Source: an uncultured Clostridia bacterium (lineage in GTDB: Bacteria; Bacillota; Clostridia; Oscillospirales; Acutalibacteraceae). From it: a stretch of 45,050 nucleotides of DNA. The position numbers and the translations under genes are program-made. The stretch lies in NCBI GenBank assembly GCA_944380775.1, contig CALWIP010000048.1, positions 1-45,050 of the forward strand, in the 5' to 3' direction. Positions 16,617-26,874 of this stretch are shown here, piece by piece; within the stretch, counting starts at the first letter, position 1; every line of letters starts with the position of its first letter. Under the pieces are notes generated by a model that made no database searches, was not told the origin of the DNA, and saw only the letters and a list, made by a program, of their open reading frames with translations.

Positions 16617-17474
16617 TTGGCTAATCAAGTGATCCTGACCGCGGACAGTACCTGCGACCTGAGCGAAACGCTAAAGCGGCAATACGGCGTGCGCTATTAC
16701 CCATATCACATCCTGCTTGACGGCAAGGAATACCGCGACAACGTCGATATTTTCCCCGACGACCTCTACCGCGCCTACCGGGAAAAACACCTGCTGCCCA
16801 AGACCGCGGCCATCGGCATGACGGAATATGCCGACTTTTTCCGCCCATGGGTAGAGCAGGGCTGCGACGTGATCCATTTTAACCTGGGTTCCGGCATCAC
16901 GGCCGCCCACCAGAACTGTGTCCTGGCGGCGCAGGAGCTGGGCCACGTTTACCCCATCGACTCCTGTTCGCTTTCCACCGGCACCGGGCACCTGGTCATT
17001 GAGGCGGCGGAGCGCATTGCGGCGGGCATGCCGGCGGCGGAGATCTGCCGTGAGATCCAAGCGCTGATCCCAAAGGTGCACGCAAGCTTTATTCTCGATA
17101 CGCTCGAATTCATGCACGCAGGCGGCCGCTGCTCGTCGGTGGCGGCGCTCGGCGCAAACCTGCTCAAGCTTAAGCCGTGCATCGAGGTGAGCCCCGCGCG
17201 GCACGGCGCGATGGCAGTGGGGAAAAAATACCGCGGGAGCTTGGAAAAAGTCCTGCCGCAATATGTGGAGGATCAACTCAACGCATGCAAGTCCCCGCGG
17301 CTGGACCGCATCTTCATCACCCATTCCGGCATTTCTGAAGAACGCATCCAGCTGGTGCGGCGCGAAGTGGAGCGCCGTTCCTCTTTCCGCCAAATCTACG
17401 TGACGCGCGCAAGCTGCACGATCTCCTGCCACTGCGGCCCCAATACCCTTGGCATCTTGTTCCTGGAAGAATAA
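16617..17474 (+). CDS. degV: DegV family fatty-acid-binding protein
   Basis: A 285-residue DegV (FakB-like) protein. The family binds a fatty acid and presents it to the kinase FakA for phosphorylation and phospholipid synthesis. The N terminus has the signature TADSTCDL near residues 8-15. YPIDSCSLSTGTGHL and FILDTLEFMHAGGRCS carry the residues that line the ligand head-group pocket, and SCHCGPNTLGILF closes the protein. Length is typical. The start is TTG at 16617, supported by AAGGGGG 6 nt upstream and by alignment of the conserved N-terminal strand; no suitable ATG exists. No fakA is present nearby, so the partner must be elsewhere. Confidence 0.9.
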   Translation: MANQVILTADSTCDLSETLKRQYGVRYYPYHILLDGKEYRDNVDIFPDDLYRAYREKHLLPKTAAIGMTEYADFFRPWVEQGCDVIHFNLGSGITAAHQNCVLAAQELGHVYPIDSCSLSTGTGHLVIEAAERIAAGMPAAEICREIQALIPKVHASFILDTLEFMHAGGRCSSVAALGANLLKLKPCIEVSPARHGAMAVGKKYRGSLEKVLPQYVEDQLNACKSPRLDRIFITHSGISEERIQLVRREVERRSSFRQIYVTRASCTISCHCGPNTLGILFLEE

Positions 17475-17496
17475 CACGGCGCAGGCCGGATCCATC

Positions 17497-17525
17497 CGCG
17501 GCGGGGTTCCCTGCCGCGTTTTTTT
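17497..17525 (+). terminator. Intrinsic terminator of degV
   Basis: CGCGGCGGGG pairs with CCCTGCCGCG (one G-T wobble), followed by seven T ending at 17525. Confidence 0.8.
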
Positions 17526-17671
17526 GCGCCTTTTGCGGCGCAGGCGCGCGCCGGGATAGGCTTTTTGTGAAGTAAAAAAATCTTTTCCTGCAAAACAAAT
17601 GGAATGATGGGAAGAAAACCGCAGAACATGAAATTTTTTTGCATAATTCTCTTATTTCTCATGCAAAACCC

Positions 17672-17700
17672 TTGATTTTTCCGGCCGAAGCGGCTATAAT
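17672..17700 (+). promoter_or_regulatory. Promoter of gdhA
   Basis: TTGATT (17672-17677) and TATAAT (17695-17700) are spaced by 17 nt, about 50 nt before the gene. Just upstream a TTGCAT (17639-17644)/ATGCAA (17661-17666) inverted repeat with a 16-nt centre could be a regulator site, but no regulator can be named. Confidence 0.85.
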
Positions 17701-17702
17701 AG

Positions 17703-19097
<1,395 letters not shown>

Positions 19098-19124
19098 GGC
19101 CAAAACGGACACTGCGTTTCAAAA

Positions 19125-19158
19125 GGTCCCCTGCCGCTTGGCAGGGGATCTTTCTTTT
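19125..19158 (+). terminator. Intrinsic terminator of gdhA
   Basis: GGTCCCCTGCC (19125-19135) and GGCAGGGGATC (19140-19150) pair over 11 bp with one G-T wobble and a GCTT loop, followed by TTTCTTTT. Confidence 0.88.
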
Positions 19159-19221
19159 GGGAAATGATGACAAAACCGTTTCGAAAATCTTTACAGTTTT
19201 TTCATGAAGTGCAGGAACCTC

Positions 19222-19250
19222 TTGCAAACCGGCGCAAAATCATGTATGAT
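19222..19250 (+). promoter_or_regulatory. Promoter of the leucine-rich-repeat protein gene
   Basis: TTGCAA (19222-19227) and TATGAT (19245-19250) with a 17-nt spacer, about 38 nt before the TTG start. Confidence 0.8.
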
Positions 19251-19288
19251 TAGGGTGCAGCCGGACATGGAAAAAGGAGGTATGCATC

Positions 19289-20920
19289 TTGAAAAAATGT
19301 GGAAAAATCCTTTCCCTTGCCGTCGCTCTGACCATGATCACGGGGTCTTTTGCCGGGACCGCCGTGTTCGCTGCGTCGGGCACGACCGAAGACGGGATAA
19401 AATACAGGACTTCGGGTTCTTCTGTGACGATCACCGGGTTTGACGAGTCAAAGCTGGACCCAACGCTGGAGATCCCGAACAAGATTGACGACCGCACGGT
19501 CACGAAGATTGCGGACGAGGCGTTCCAGAATTGCACAAAGCTGCAAAGCGTCTCGATGCGCAGCGGCGTGCGGGAGATTGGCGAGGCCGCCTTCGCCGGG
19601 TGCACGAACCTGGAGGAGATTGAGATTTCCGACTCGGTGAGCGAGATTGAGCCGCACACGTTCGACGGGTGCGAGTCGCTGCGCGAGGTAGATTTCCCAG
19701 ACAGCCTCAAGCGCGTGGGCGAATATGCGTTTTACAAATGCTCGTCGCTCGGCGCAAACTCCTCCCGCGTAAACCTCGGCGACAGCCTGACGTTCATCGG
19801 CGAAGCCGCGTTTGCGGACTGCTCGAGCATGGAACGCGTCTACCTGCCGCGCACCGTGAGCACCATTGAGCAAGAGGCCTTTGCCGACTGTGCTTCGCTG
19901 CGCACGGTGGATCTGCCCTCCAGCCTGCGCCGGGTGGAAAACGGCACGTTTGCGGGCTGCACCAGCCTGACGGACGTCGGGTTCTCCAGCGGCATTCAGG
20001 TCATTGAAGAGCGCGCGTTTGCCGACTGCGAGAGCCTGGAGGTTGTTTCCCTCTCGCCGAACGTGACGGAGATTGGGACAGAGGCGTTTATGAATTGCAA
20101 TTCGATGGTGCGGCTGGACCTCTCCACCGGGTTGAAGACCATGGGTTCCTACGCCTTCCAGGACTGCCTGAGCCTGGAGGATCTTGAGATTCCGGCCAGC
20201 CTCAAGGAGATCCCGACCGGTGCGTTCTACAACTGCGAATCGATTGAGACCGTCACGGTGAAGCCGGGCGTGGAGCGCATCATGGCGGAAGCGTTTGAAA
20301 ATTGCAGCAGCCTCAATAAAATTGCCATTGCCCAAACGGTGACCTACATTGCGCCGAGCTCCCTCTACGGGACGGACGACCCGACGGTGTACGGTTATTC
20401 TGACACGGCGGCGGAGACGTTTGCGGACAATTACGATTACGCGTTTTATTCCTACGGCAAGGCCCCGGCAGACCAAACCGGCGGCCAAACCGGCGGCCAG
20501 ACCGGCGGCCAGACCGGCGGGCAAACAGGGGGAGGAACCAGCGGCCAGAACACGGAATTGGTGTACAACGGCGTGCGCTACAACGGCTCCATTATGTTTG
20601 ACACGCTGTGGTATATCATGCCCAGCGGCCCGATCTCCGGCAACCCGACGGCGAACCTGTACGACATCGGCGTCGTGATGGCGGGCAACGCCAACCAGAA
20701 GACGCTGCGGGTCTACTCCAGCCAGCCGGGCGTGGCGACGGTTGCGCGCCGTGCAAACGGCAATTACCGCATCACCGGCGTTTCCCCCGGCACAACATAC
20801 ATCATGCTGGAGGTTTGGGACAACGGCGTCATGCTGAACCATTATTCGGTCAAGGTGGACGTCATCAACGGCGTTACGCCCTATGGCCAGGCCGCCCGCA
20901 ACCGCAGCTATTTTAATTGA
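19289..20920 (+). CDS. Secreted BspA-type leucine-rich-repeat protein with Ig-like domain
   Basis: A 543-residue exported protein. A signal peptide is clear: basic MKKCGK start, hydrophobic core, probable cleavage after TAVFA near residue 28. Residues about 60-360 are a series of some twelve LRR_5 (BspA/Treponema pallidum-type) repeats with the pattern AF-x-x-C-x-S/T-L. A low-complexity linker of five Gln-Thr-Gly-Gly units follows (about 396-415). The C terminus (about 425-540) resembles a bacterial Ig-like (Big_2) domain, with SSQPGVATVARRANGNYRITGVSPGTTYI. No LPxTG sorting signal, S-layer domain or C-terminal membrane anchor is seen, so it is either released or held non-covalently. The start is TTG at 19289 after AAAGGAGG (19273-19280); the ATG at 19282 is out of frame. 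The family often binds host or microbial surfaces; the ligand is unknown here. Confidence 0.88.
   Translation: MKKCGKILSLAVALTMITGSFAGTAVFAASGTTEDGIKYRTSGSSVTITGFDESKLDPTLEIPNKIDDRTVTKIADEAFQNCTKLQSVSMRSGVREIGEAAFAGCTNLEEIEISDSVSEIEPHTFDGCESLREVDFPDSLKRVGEYAFYKCSSLGANSSRVNLGDSLTFIGEAAFADCSSMERVYLPRTVSTIEQEAFADCASLRTVDLPSSLRRVENGTFAGCTSLTDVGFSSGIQVIEERAFADCESLEVVSLSPNVTEIGTEAFMNCNSMVRLDLSTGLKTMGSYAFQDCLSLEDLEIPASLKEIPTGAFYNCESIETVTVKPGVERIMAEAFENCSSLNKIAIAQTVTYIAPSSLYGTDDPTVYGYSDTAAETFADNYDYAFYSYGKAPADQTGGQTGGQTGGQTGGQTGGGTSGQNTELVYNGVRYNGSIMFDTLWYIMPSGPISGNPTANLYDIGVVMAGNANQKTLRVYSSQPGVATVARRANGNYRITGVSPGTTYIMLEVWDNGVMLNHYSVKVDVINGVTPYGQAARNRSYFN
20474..20533 (+). repeat. 12-bp minisatellite coding Gln-Thr-Gly-Gly x5
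   Basis: Five tandem in-frame copies of a 12-bp unit (CAR ACM GGN GGN) lie between the repeat domain and the Ig-like domain of the secreted protein. The copies differ only at third positions. Such arrays change copy number by slippage without breaking the frame. Confidence 0.9.
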
Positions 20921-20958
20921 GGAAATCTTCACAAACCAACCGGGCCGGAAGCCCGGCG

Positions 20959-20991
20959 GCAGCCGCCTGCGAAAACAGGCGGCTGCTTTTT
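20959..20991 (+). terminator. Intrinsic terminator of the LRR protein gene
   Basis: GCAGCCGCCTG (20959-20969) and CAGGCGGCTGC (20976-20986) form a perfect 11-bp stem, followed by five T. The ribosome site of the next gene (AAAAGGAGG, 20997-21005) begins only 6 nt after the T run. The downstream genes therefore depend on read-through or on a promoter I cannot see. Confidence 0.88.
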
Positions 20992-21012
20992 GCACGAAAA
21001 GGAGGCGGACGG

Positions 21013-22293
21013 ATGGAATATGCGGTAGCGGTTGCCGGCGGCGGGGCGGCCGGTTTGGCGGCGGCCGTGGCGGCCGCGCGCGCCCTGCCCGGGGCGGAGG
21101 GGAAAATCATCGTGCTGGAAAAGAACCCACGGGTGGGAAAAAAGCTGCTGATGACCGGGAACGGCCGGTGCAACCTGACCAACCGCGCCGCGGGGGAACG
21201 CGGCTTCCACGGGGATGCCGCGCTCGCGGCGGAGGTGCTGCGGCGCTTCCCGCCGGAGCGCGTGCTGGCGCGCTGGGAGGAATGGGGCCTTTTGTGCCGA
21301 GAAGAGGGCGGCGGCCGATTTTACCCGCAGAGCGGGCAGGCTTCTTCCGTGTTGGACGTGCTGCGCTTCCAGCTCGGGCGCTTTGGCGTGGAGGAACGCT
21401 GCGGCGCGGCTGTGCGCGGCTGGCGCAGGGAGCGCGGTGGTTTCCGGCTGGAAACGGCGCAGGGGCCGTTCTTTGCCCGCCGGGTTATTTTGGCGGCGGG
21501 CGGGCGCGCCGCGCCCAAAACCGGTTCCGACGGCTCCGGTGCGGCGCTGGCCCGGCAGGCCGGCCACTGCATTGTGCCGGAATTCCCCACGCTGGTACAG
21601 GTCAGAACAGACCCTGAGGCGGTCAAGCTGTTGAAAGGGGCGCGCTGCGCGGCGGATATTTCGCTTTTCCATGGGGAGCGCCTGCTCCGGCGGGAAACAG
21701 GGGAGATCCAATTTGCAGACGGCTGTGTTTCCGGCGTGTGCGCGTTCCAGCTTTCGCGCATGGTGTCGGAATGGGTGTCCACTGGCCGCGCAGCAGGGGA
21801 AGCGGCGCCCGGGGGACTGGCGCTTGCGGCGGACCTGCTGCCCGCGCATACAGAAGAGGACATTTTCGTCTGGCTTGCGCGCCGGGCGAGGGAATTCCCG
21901 TCCCTTCCGGGCGCAGAATTGTTTACCGGGGCGCTGCACAAGCGCGCCGGGCAGGAGATTGCGCGGCGGGGCGGGTTTTCCCAAAGGCCGCTCGGCAACC
22001 TGCGCCGGGAGGAGCTGCGGGCCGCGGCGGCGCGCGCCAAGCGGCTGGAATTCCCCGCGCGCGGCGTTTTTTCCTGGGAGCACGCCCAGGCAACGGCGGG
22101 CGGCGTCCCGCTGGAGGAGACGGACCCGCGCACGCTGGGTTCCATCAAACAACCCGGCCTGTTTTTCGCAGGGGAAGTGCTCAATATAGACGGCGACTGC
22201 GGCGGATTCAACCTGCACTGGGCGTGGGCCAGCGGATGGACCGCCGGGGAAGCGTGCGCGGCGTCGCTGAGAAAGGGGAGAGGCGCATGCTGA
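21013..22293 (+). CDS. BaiN/HI0933-type FAD-dependent oxidoreductase
   Basis: A 426-residue flavoprotein of the HI0933/YhiN/BaiN family. The N-terminal Rossmann motif is AGGGAAGLAAAVAAA (about residues 8-22). The family signature NPRVGKKLLMTGNGRCNLTN lies near 37-56. The C terminus has LFFAGEVLNIDGDCGGFNLHWAWASGWTAG, where the second FAD contact lies. The function of most members is unknown; one homologue (BaiN) has been linked to bile-acid 7-dehydroxylation, but that cannot be inferred here. The start at 21013 follows AAAAGGAGG; a longer open frame upstream overlaps the terminator and is rejected. Its 3' end overlaps the next flavoprotein gene by 7 nt. Confidence 0.88.
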   Translation: MEYAVAVAGGGAAGLAAAVAAARALPGAEGKIIVLEKNPRVGKKLLMTGNGRCNLTNRAAGERGFHGDAALAAEVLRRFPPERVLARWEEWGLLCREEGGGRFYPQSGQASSVLDVLRFQLGRFGVEERCGAAVRGWRRERGGFRLETAQGPFFARRVILAAGGRAAPKTGSDGSGAALARQAGHCIVPEFPTLVQVRTDPEAVKLLKGARCAADISLFHGERLLRRETGEIQFADGCVSGVCAFQLSRMVSEWVSTGRAAGEAAPGGLALAADLLPAHTEEDIFVWLARRAREFPSLPGAELFTGALHKRAGQEIARRGGFSQRPLGNLRREELRAAAARAKRLEFPARGVFSWEHAQATAGGVPLEETDPRTLGSIKQPGLFFAGEVLNIDGDCGGFNLHWAWASGWTAGEACAASLRKGRGAC

Positions 22294-23882
22294 AAATCAC
22301 AGAACTTTCCATCCCGTTGGACGCGGACGAGGCCGCGCTCCGCCGCCTGGCCGCGAAGCGCCTGCGTGTCCGCGCGGAGGAGATCACCGGGATCCGGTTT
22401 TGCAAAAAATCGGTGGACGCGCGAAAAAAACAGGAGATCCATTTCACCGCGTCCGTTGAGGTTTCCCTTGCACAGGGGGAAGAGCGGGTGATCTCTTCTT
22501 TGCGGGATCCGCGCGTCACGCGGGCGGTCCACACGCCGTACACGCCGCCGCCGTCCCACAGGCTGGCGCAGCGCCCGGTGGTGGTGGGGTTTGGCCCGGC
22601 GGGCATCTTTGCGGCGCTCACCTTCGCCCGCGCGGGGCAGCGGCCCATTGTCCTGGAGCGGGGCAGCGAGGTGGAACGCCGCCGCCGGCGCGTGGCGGAA
22701 TTTTGGGCCGCCGGGCGCTTGGATCCCTCCTGCAACGTGCAGTTTGGAGAGGGCGGCGCGGGGACCTTTTCCGACGGGAAACTGACCACCGGCATCAAGG
22801 ACCGCCGCACGGAGGTGGTTCTCCGGGAATTGGCCGCCGCCGGCGCGCCGGAGGAGATCCTCTACCAGGCGAAGCCGCACATCGGGACAGACCGCCTGGC
22901 TGCGGCGGTGCGGAACCTGCGGGAGGAGATCTTGCGCTGCGGCGGCGAGGTCTTTTTTGACACGCGGATGACGGCGCTGCTTTCCTCCCACGGCAGGCTC
23001 TGCGGCGTGCGCGCCGAAGGCCCTGGCGGGGTGCGCGAATGGGATACGGGCACGGTGATCTTAGCGGTGGGGCACAGCGCGCGCGACACCTTTGCCCTGC
23101 TGAACGGGATGGGGCTCCCAATGGAGGCGAAGGCGTTTTCCGTTGGCGCGCGCATCGAGCATTTGCAGGAGCGGATCGACCGCGCGCAGTATGGGAATTT
23201 TGCGGGCCATCCCGCGCTCGGCGCGGCAGATTATAAATTGGCGGTCCATCTGCCGGATGGGCGCGGCATCTATACGTTCTGCATGTGCCCGGGCGGGACA
23301 GTGGTAGCCGCCGCGTCGGAGGAAGGCCGGCTGGTCACGAACGGGATGAGCGAATATGCCCGCGGCGGCAGAAACGCGAACGCGGCGCTGTTGGTCGGCG
23401 TGGATGCACGCGATTTTGGCGGCGGGCCGCTGGACGGCGTCGCGTTCCAGCGGAAGCTGGAGGAAGCGGCGTTCCTCCTGGGCGGCGGGGATTATAAAGC
23501 CCCGGTCCAGCGGGTGGAGGATTTCCTCGCAGGGCGCGCCTCGGCGCGGCTGGGGGAGGTTGTCCCCACTTACCGGCCCGGCGTCACGCCGTGCGACCTG
23601 CGGGAATGCCTGCCCGGCGCGATTGTTACGGCGATGCAGGCGGGGATCCGCGAAATGGACCGCCGCCTGCGCGGCTTTGCTGCGCCGGACGCGGTGCTGA
23701 CGGCGGTAGAAAGCCGCAGTTCGTCGCCGGTGCGGATCCTGCGCGGGAAGACGCTGGAATCCCCTCTTCTGCCGGGCCTTTATCCCTGTGGGGAGGGCGC
23801 GGGCTATGCGGGCGGCATCATGTCGGCGGCCGTGGATGGCATCCGCTGCGCAGAACAGGCGATGGCGGCGGAGCAGGCCTGA
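22287..23882 (+). CDS. FAD-dependent dehydrogenase (COG2509-like)
   Basis: A 531-residue protein. About 90 N-terminal residues form a small alpha/beta domain, and a FAD-binding oxidoreductase follows. The dinucleotide motif GFGPAGIFAALTFARAG is near residues 97-113, and the conserved VQFGEGGAGTFSDGKL near 152-167. The C terminus has VESRSSSPVRILR and GLYPCGEGAGYAGGIMSAAVDG, which close the FAD site. These are the marks of the uncharacterised COG2509 family. The start at 22287 has AAAGGGGAG upstream and lies inside the end of the preceding flavoprotein gene, so they form a pair. The substrate is unknown; a role in RNA or quinone chemistry would be only a guess. Confidence 0.87.
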   Translation: MLKITELSIPLDADEAALRRLAAKRLRVRAEEITGIRFCKKSVDARKKQEIHFTASVEVSLAQGEERVISSLRDPRVTRAVHTPYTPPPSHRLAQRPVVVGFGPAGIFAALTFARAGQRPIVLERGSEVERRRRRVAEFWAAGRLDPSCNVQFGEGGAGTFSDGKLTTGIKDRRTEVVLRELAAAGAPEEILYQAKPHIGTDRLAAAVRNLREEILRCGGEVFFDTRMTALLSSHGRLCGVRAEGPGGVREWDTGTVILAVGHSARDTFALLNGMGLPMEAKAFSVGARIEHLQERIDRAQYGNFAGHPALGAADYKLAVHLPDGRGIYTFCMCPGGTVVAAASEEGRLVTNGMSEYARGGRNANAALLVGVDARDFGGGPLDGVAFQRKLEEAAFLLGGGDYKAPVQRVEDFLAGRASARLGEVVPTYRPGVTPCDLRECLPGAIVTAMQAGIREMDRRLRGFAAPDAVLTAVESRSSSPVRILRGKTLESPLLPGLYPCGEGAGYAGGIMSAAVDGIRCAEQAMAAEQA

Positions 23883-23900
23883 TTTTTAGAAGGGGAAAAT

Positions 23901-23925
23901 AAAAAATCCCCGGCCGGGGCCGGGG
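23901..23925 (-). terminator. Terminator of the ThrE exporter genes
   Basis: CCCCGGC (23908-23914) and GCCGGGG (23919-23925) form a 7-bp stem with a CGGG loop. On the minus strand it is followed by ATTTTTT (23907-23901). It sits between converging genes and may also serve the plus-strand flavoprotein unit. Confidence 0.7.
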
Positions 23926-23942
23926 AAAAGGGAACGCTGCCG

Positions 23943-24413
23943 TCAAGGTTCCGGGCGGCGCGGATGGAACAAGGCCGGTTTGACAGATTTCCAAAGCCGG
24001 ACGAGCGACGTGACGAGCAGAACGCCCAGCGCAAGGCAGCCGGCAATGGCGAGCGTGTGCAGGCCGGTCTGCAAAAAGAGGTCGTTGTCTCCGTTGAGGC
24101 AGTGTTCCATCGTGTAGTAGATGCCGCCGCCGGGCACAAGGGGCAAAAGCGCGGGAATCAGGTACAGCGTGACGGGGCATTTTTGCACGCGCGCTAGAAT
24201 CTCAGAGAGCATCGTGATCGCCACGGCTGCGGCGAAATATTGGTAGAGGTCGTTGCCGGTGAAGGCAAAGGCGAGGTAAACGCCCCATCCTGCGCCGCCG
24301 CAAAAGGAAGCCGGGAGAATAGTGCGCCGCGGGCTGTTGCACACAACGCAGTAGCCAATGCAGGTGGCGAACGAATAAATGCAGGGGAACACGCCCTCAA
24401 ACAGCCAATCCAT
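23943..24413 (-). CDS. Threonine/serine exporter family protein, small subunit (ThrE C-terminal half)
   Basis: A 156-residue membrane protein of the ThrE_2 (DUF3815) family with about four hydrophobic segments and the conserved CVVCNSPRR and LVPGGGIYYTME motifs. In ThrE of Corynebacterium the two halves are one polypeptide; here they are separate, as is usual in Firmicutes. It works with the larger subunit encoded immediately upstream, their genes sharing one base at the TGATG junction. The pair should export threonine and serine or related small hydroxy amino acids. In several bacteria the substrate is unproven. Confidence 0.88.
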   Translation of the reverse strand: MDWLFEGVFPCIYSFATCIGYCVVCNSPRRTILPASFCGGAGWGVYLAFAFTGNDLYQYFAAAVAITMLSEILARVQKCPVTLYLIPALLPLVPGGGIYYTMEHCLNGDNDLFLQTGLHTLAIAGCLALGVLLVTSLVRLWKSVKPALFHPRRPEP

Positions 24414-25177
24414 CAGCCCACCCCCCAGAACACGCGGGAGAAGGAGATGGCAAGGCCCGCGCCGATTGCAATGGCGAGGCCGACCATCAGCGCCTCCACA
24501 ATCTTAAAAATACCGGAAAGAAGGTCTCCCGCAATGATGTCGCGGATGGCGTTTGTCATCGCCATGCCGGGCACCAAATTCATAAAGACGCCGATGATAA
24601 TGCGGTCGTGATGCTGCCCGAGCCCCAGCGCAACGGCGGCCAGCGCGATGAACGCGCCGAGCGCGCTGCCGGCGATGTAGGTAAAGAATGAGTTCGTGTG
24701 GGCTTTTTCCATCCCGCGGGTAAGAAGCTTGACCAGCACGGCAGCCGGGATGGAACAAATGGCGTCTGCGAGGGAGCCGTTGAACAGCAGCGTGAACGCA
24801 AACGCGACGAGCGCGCTGCCGAAGACCTGCCATAAAAATGGGAAAAACGCCCGGTGGTTAATCTCGTCCAGCTCGCGCCGTACCTGCGAGAGCGGCGGCG
24901 TCGTACTGCACACGCGGCGGCAAAGGTCGTTGAGCGCGGCGATGCGGTCAAAATTCGCGCCGCGTGGAGAAACGCGCTTGGTCTTGGTGAACGTGCGGCC
25001 CTCCCCGGCGGAAATGCTGGAAAAAATACAACTCGGGATGACGAAAACTTCGCCCTTTTCGCCGTAGGCGGCGTAGAGCAGGTTCATCGATTCCTCTACG
25101 CGGTAAATTTCCGCGCCGTTTTCCAGCAGGGAAGCGCCCAGCGCCGTCACCGTGCTGAGCAATTCCTCGTGATCCAT
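24413..25177 (-). CDS. Threonine/serine exporter family protein, large subunit (ThrE N-terminal half)
   Basis: A 254-residue protein of the ThrE (DUF1212) family: a soluble hydrolase-like N-terminal region (about 1-120, with GASLLENGAEIYRVEESM and VFVIPSCIF) and five hydrophobic segments, including GVFMNLVPGMAMTNAIRDIIAGDLLSG. The ATG at 25177 is 8 nt after AGGGAGG; a TTG seven codons earlier overlaps the ribosome site and is rejected. It is the first gene of the two-gene exporter unit and should form a heteromeric carrier with the small subunit in the cytoplasmic membrane. Confidence 0.88.
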   Translation of the reverse strand: MDHEELLSTVTALGASLLENGAEIYRVEESMNLLYAAYGEKGEVFVIPSCIFSSISAGEGRTFTKTKRVSPRGANFDRIAALNDLCRRVCSTTPPLSQVRRELDEINHRAFFPFLWQVFGSALVAFAFTLLFNGSLADAICSIPAAVLVKLLTRGMEKAHTNSFFTYIAGSALGAFIALAAVALGLGQHHDRIIIGVFMNLVPGMAMTNAIRDIIAGDLLSGIFKIVEALMVGLAIAIGAGLAISFSRVFWGVG

Positions 25178-25263
25178 TCCCCGGCCCTCCCTTTGCAAAG
25201 GCGTTTCGATGAGTCCTTATACGACGGACAAATCCTGCGTATGGTCTTCCTGTCGCAGTCATT

Positions 25264-25292
25264 ATTATATCATGAAGAGCGTGGGAGGGGAA
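25264..25292 (-). promoter_or_regulatory. Extended -10 promoter of the ThrE genes
   Basis: On the minus strand TGATATAAT gives an extended -10 with a perfect TATAAT (25269-25264). The -35 element is weak (TTCCCC, 25292-25287). The start codon is about 87 nt downstream. Confidence 0.55.
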
Positions 25293-25340
25293 GAGAAAAG
25301 CAGGCGTTTTTCAAAAAATAGGCGGCGGGCGAAAAGACCG

Positions 25341-25379
25341 AAAAAGGACCCAGGGATCTTTCTAAATCCCCGGGTCCTT
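25341..25379 (-). terminator. Intrinsic terminator of proS
   Basis: AAGGACCC (25344-25351) pairs with GGGTCCTT (25372-25379), with an inner GGGAT/ATCCC extension and one mismatch. On the minus strand it ends in TTTTT. It lies 18 nt after the proS stop codon. Confidence 0.85.
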
Positions 25380-25396
25380 CAGTTTACGCAAAAAGA

Positions 25397-26836
25397 TTAA
25401 TACGCCTTGCCCCAATACACCATCGTTTTGGCTTTTTTGCCACAGCAAACGCAGGCGCCGGAAAGTTCCTCCTGTTCAAACGGCATGCAGCGGGAAGAGA
25501 CGCCGGCCACTTCCTTCAGCTTTTCTTCGCAGGCGGCGTCGCCGCACCACATCGCTTTGATAAAGCCGGGCTTTTCGTCCGCAATCTCTTTGAGTTCTTC
25601 GAGCGTCGTGGCCGTGTAGGTCATGCTCTCGCGGCGTGCGAGCGCGCGCTCGTAAATGCCGCGGCGCACTTCTTCCAGCTGTTCCGCGACGGCCTGCTCC
25701 AGGGTTTCCAGCGGGACGAACACCTTCTGGCGGTCATGGCGGCGCACCAGGACGCACTGGCCTTTTTCCAGGTCTTTGGGGCCAATCTCCAGGCGGAGCG
25801 GCACGCCCTTCATCTCATACTGGGCAAATTTCCAGCCGGGGCTTTGGTCCCCGCTGTCCAGCAGGACGCGCACGCCGGCCTTTTTGAGGCGCTCTTGCAG
25901 GGCGGCTGCCTGTTCCAGCACGCCGCCTTTGTGCATGGCGATGGGGACGATGGCGACCTGTACCGGCGCGACGGCGGGCGGCAGCACCAGGCCGTCGTTG
26001 TCGCCGTGCGTCATAATGATCCCGCCGATGATGCGCGTGCTCATGCCCCAAGAGGTCTGGTGGGGATGGCGCGGCTTGTTTTCCCGATCCTGGAACGTGA
26101 TGTCGAACGCTTTGGCAAAGCCGTCGCCAAAATAATGGCTGGTGCCTGCCTGCAGCGCCTTCCCGTCGTGCATCATGGCTTCAATGGTGTAGGTCGCCTC
26201 CGCACCGGCAAATTTTTCCTTGTCGGTCTTGCGGCCCTTGATGACCGGGATGGCCAGGTCGTTTTCACAGAAGTCGGCGTAAACCTTGAGCATCTGTTCG
26301 GTCTCGGCTTTTGCCTCCTCCGGGGTTTCATGCAGGGTGTGGCCTTCCTGCCAGTGGAACTCCACCGAGCGCAGGAACGGCCGCGTGGTCTTCTCCCAGC
26401 GCACGACGCTGCACCACTGGTTGTACAGCTTGGGCAGGTCGCGCCAGGAATGCACAATGCGGGCGTAGTGGTCGCAGAACAGCGTCTCCGAGGTGGGGCG
26501 CACGCACAGCCGCTCCGGCAGCTCTTCCGTGCCGCCGTGGGTTACCCATGCAACCTCAGGCGCAAAGCCCTCCACATGGTCCTTCTCTTTTTGCAGCAGG
26601 CTCTCCGGGATAAACATCGGCATGGAAACGTTCACATGCCCCAGCTCTTTGAAGCGGCGGTCCAAAAGATCGTGGATATTCTCCCAAATCGCGTAGCCGT
26701 AAGGTTCAATCACCATGCAACCGCGCACGCTGGAATAATCCATCAATTCCGCTTTTTTGACGATATCGGTGTACCACTTGGCGAAATCCTCCTCCATGGG
26801 GGTGATCGCCTCTACCATTTTTTTCTGTTCTGCCAT
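25397..26836 (-). CDS. proS: Prolyl-tRNA synthetase, archaeal/eukaryotic type
   Basis: A 479-residue class II aminoacyl-tRNA synthetase that charges tRNA-Pro. It belongs to the ProS type without the editing insertion and with a C-terminal zinc-binding extension. Motif 1 region is near [18 protein letters not shown], motif 2 includes [10 protein letters not shown] and [24 protein letters not shown], and motif 3 is near [14 protein letters not shown]. The anticodon-binding domain follows (about 280-390), then the C-terminal domain with Cys in [10 protein letters not shown] and CVCCGK and a terminal Tyr, typical of this type. It has a good terminator but no clear promoter of its own, so it may be read from the upstream oadB promoter. 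A GC-rich hairpin without T run lies in the 38-nt gap before it. Confidence 0.95.
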   Translation of the reverse strand: MAEQKKMVEAITPMEEDFAKWYTDIVKKAELMDYSSVRGCMVIEPYGYAIWENIHDLLDRRFKELGHVNVSMPMFIPESLLQKEKDHVEGFAPEVAWVTHGGTEELPERLCVRPTSETLFCDHYARIVHSWRDLPKLYNQWCSVVRWEKTTRPFLRSVEFHWQEGHTLHETPEEAKAETEQMLKVYADFCENDLAIPVIKGRKTDKEKFAGAEATYTIEAMMHDGKALQAGTSHYFGDGFAKAFDITFQDRENKPRHPHQTSWGMSTRIIGGIIMTHGDNDGLVLPPAVAPVQVAIVPIAMHKGGVLEQAAALQERLKKAGVRVLLDSGDQSPGWKFAQYEMKGVPLRLEIGPKDLEKGQCVLVRRHDRQKVFVPLETLEQAVAEQLEEVRRGIYERALARRESMTYTATTLEELKEIADEKPGFIKAMWCGDAACEEKLKEVAGVSSRCMPFEQEELSGACVCCGKKAKTMVYWGKAY

Positions 26837-26874
26837 AATGTTCCTCTTTCGTCCGCCCGCCCGCGGGGCGGGAT

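Noticed and set aside
20474-20533. CRISPR-like repeat array
   Set aside because: Units are 12 bp, directly tandem and in frame within a coding gene; no spacers.
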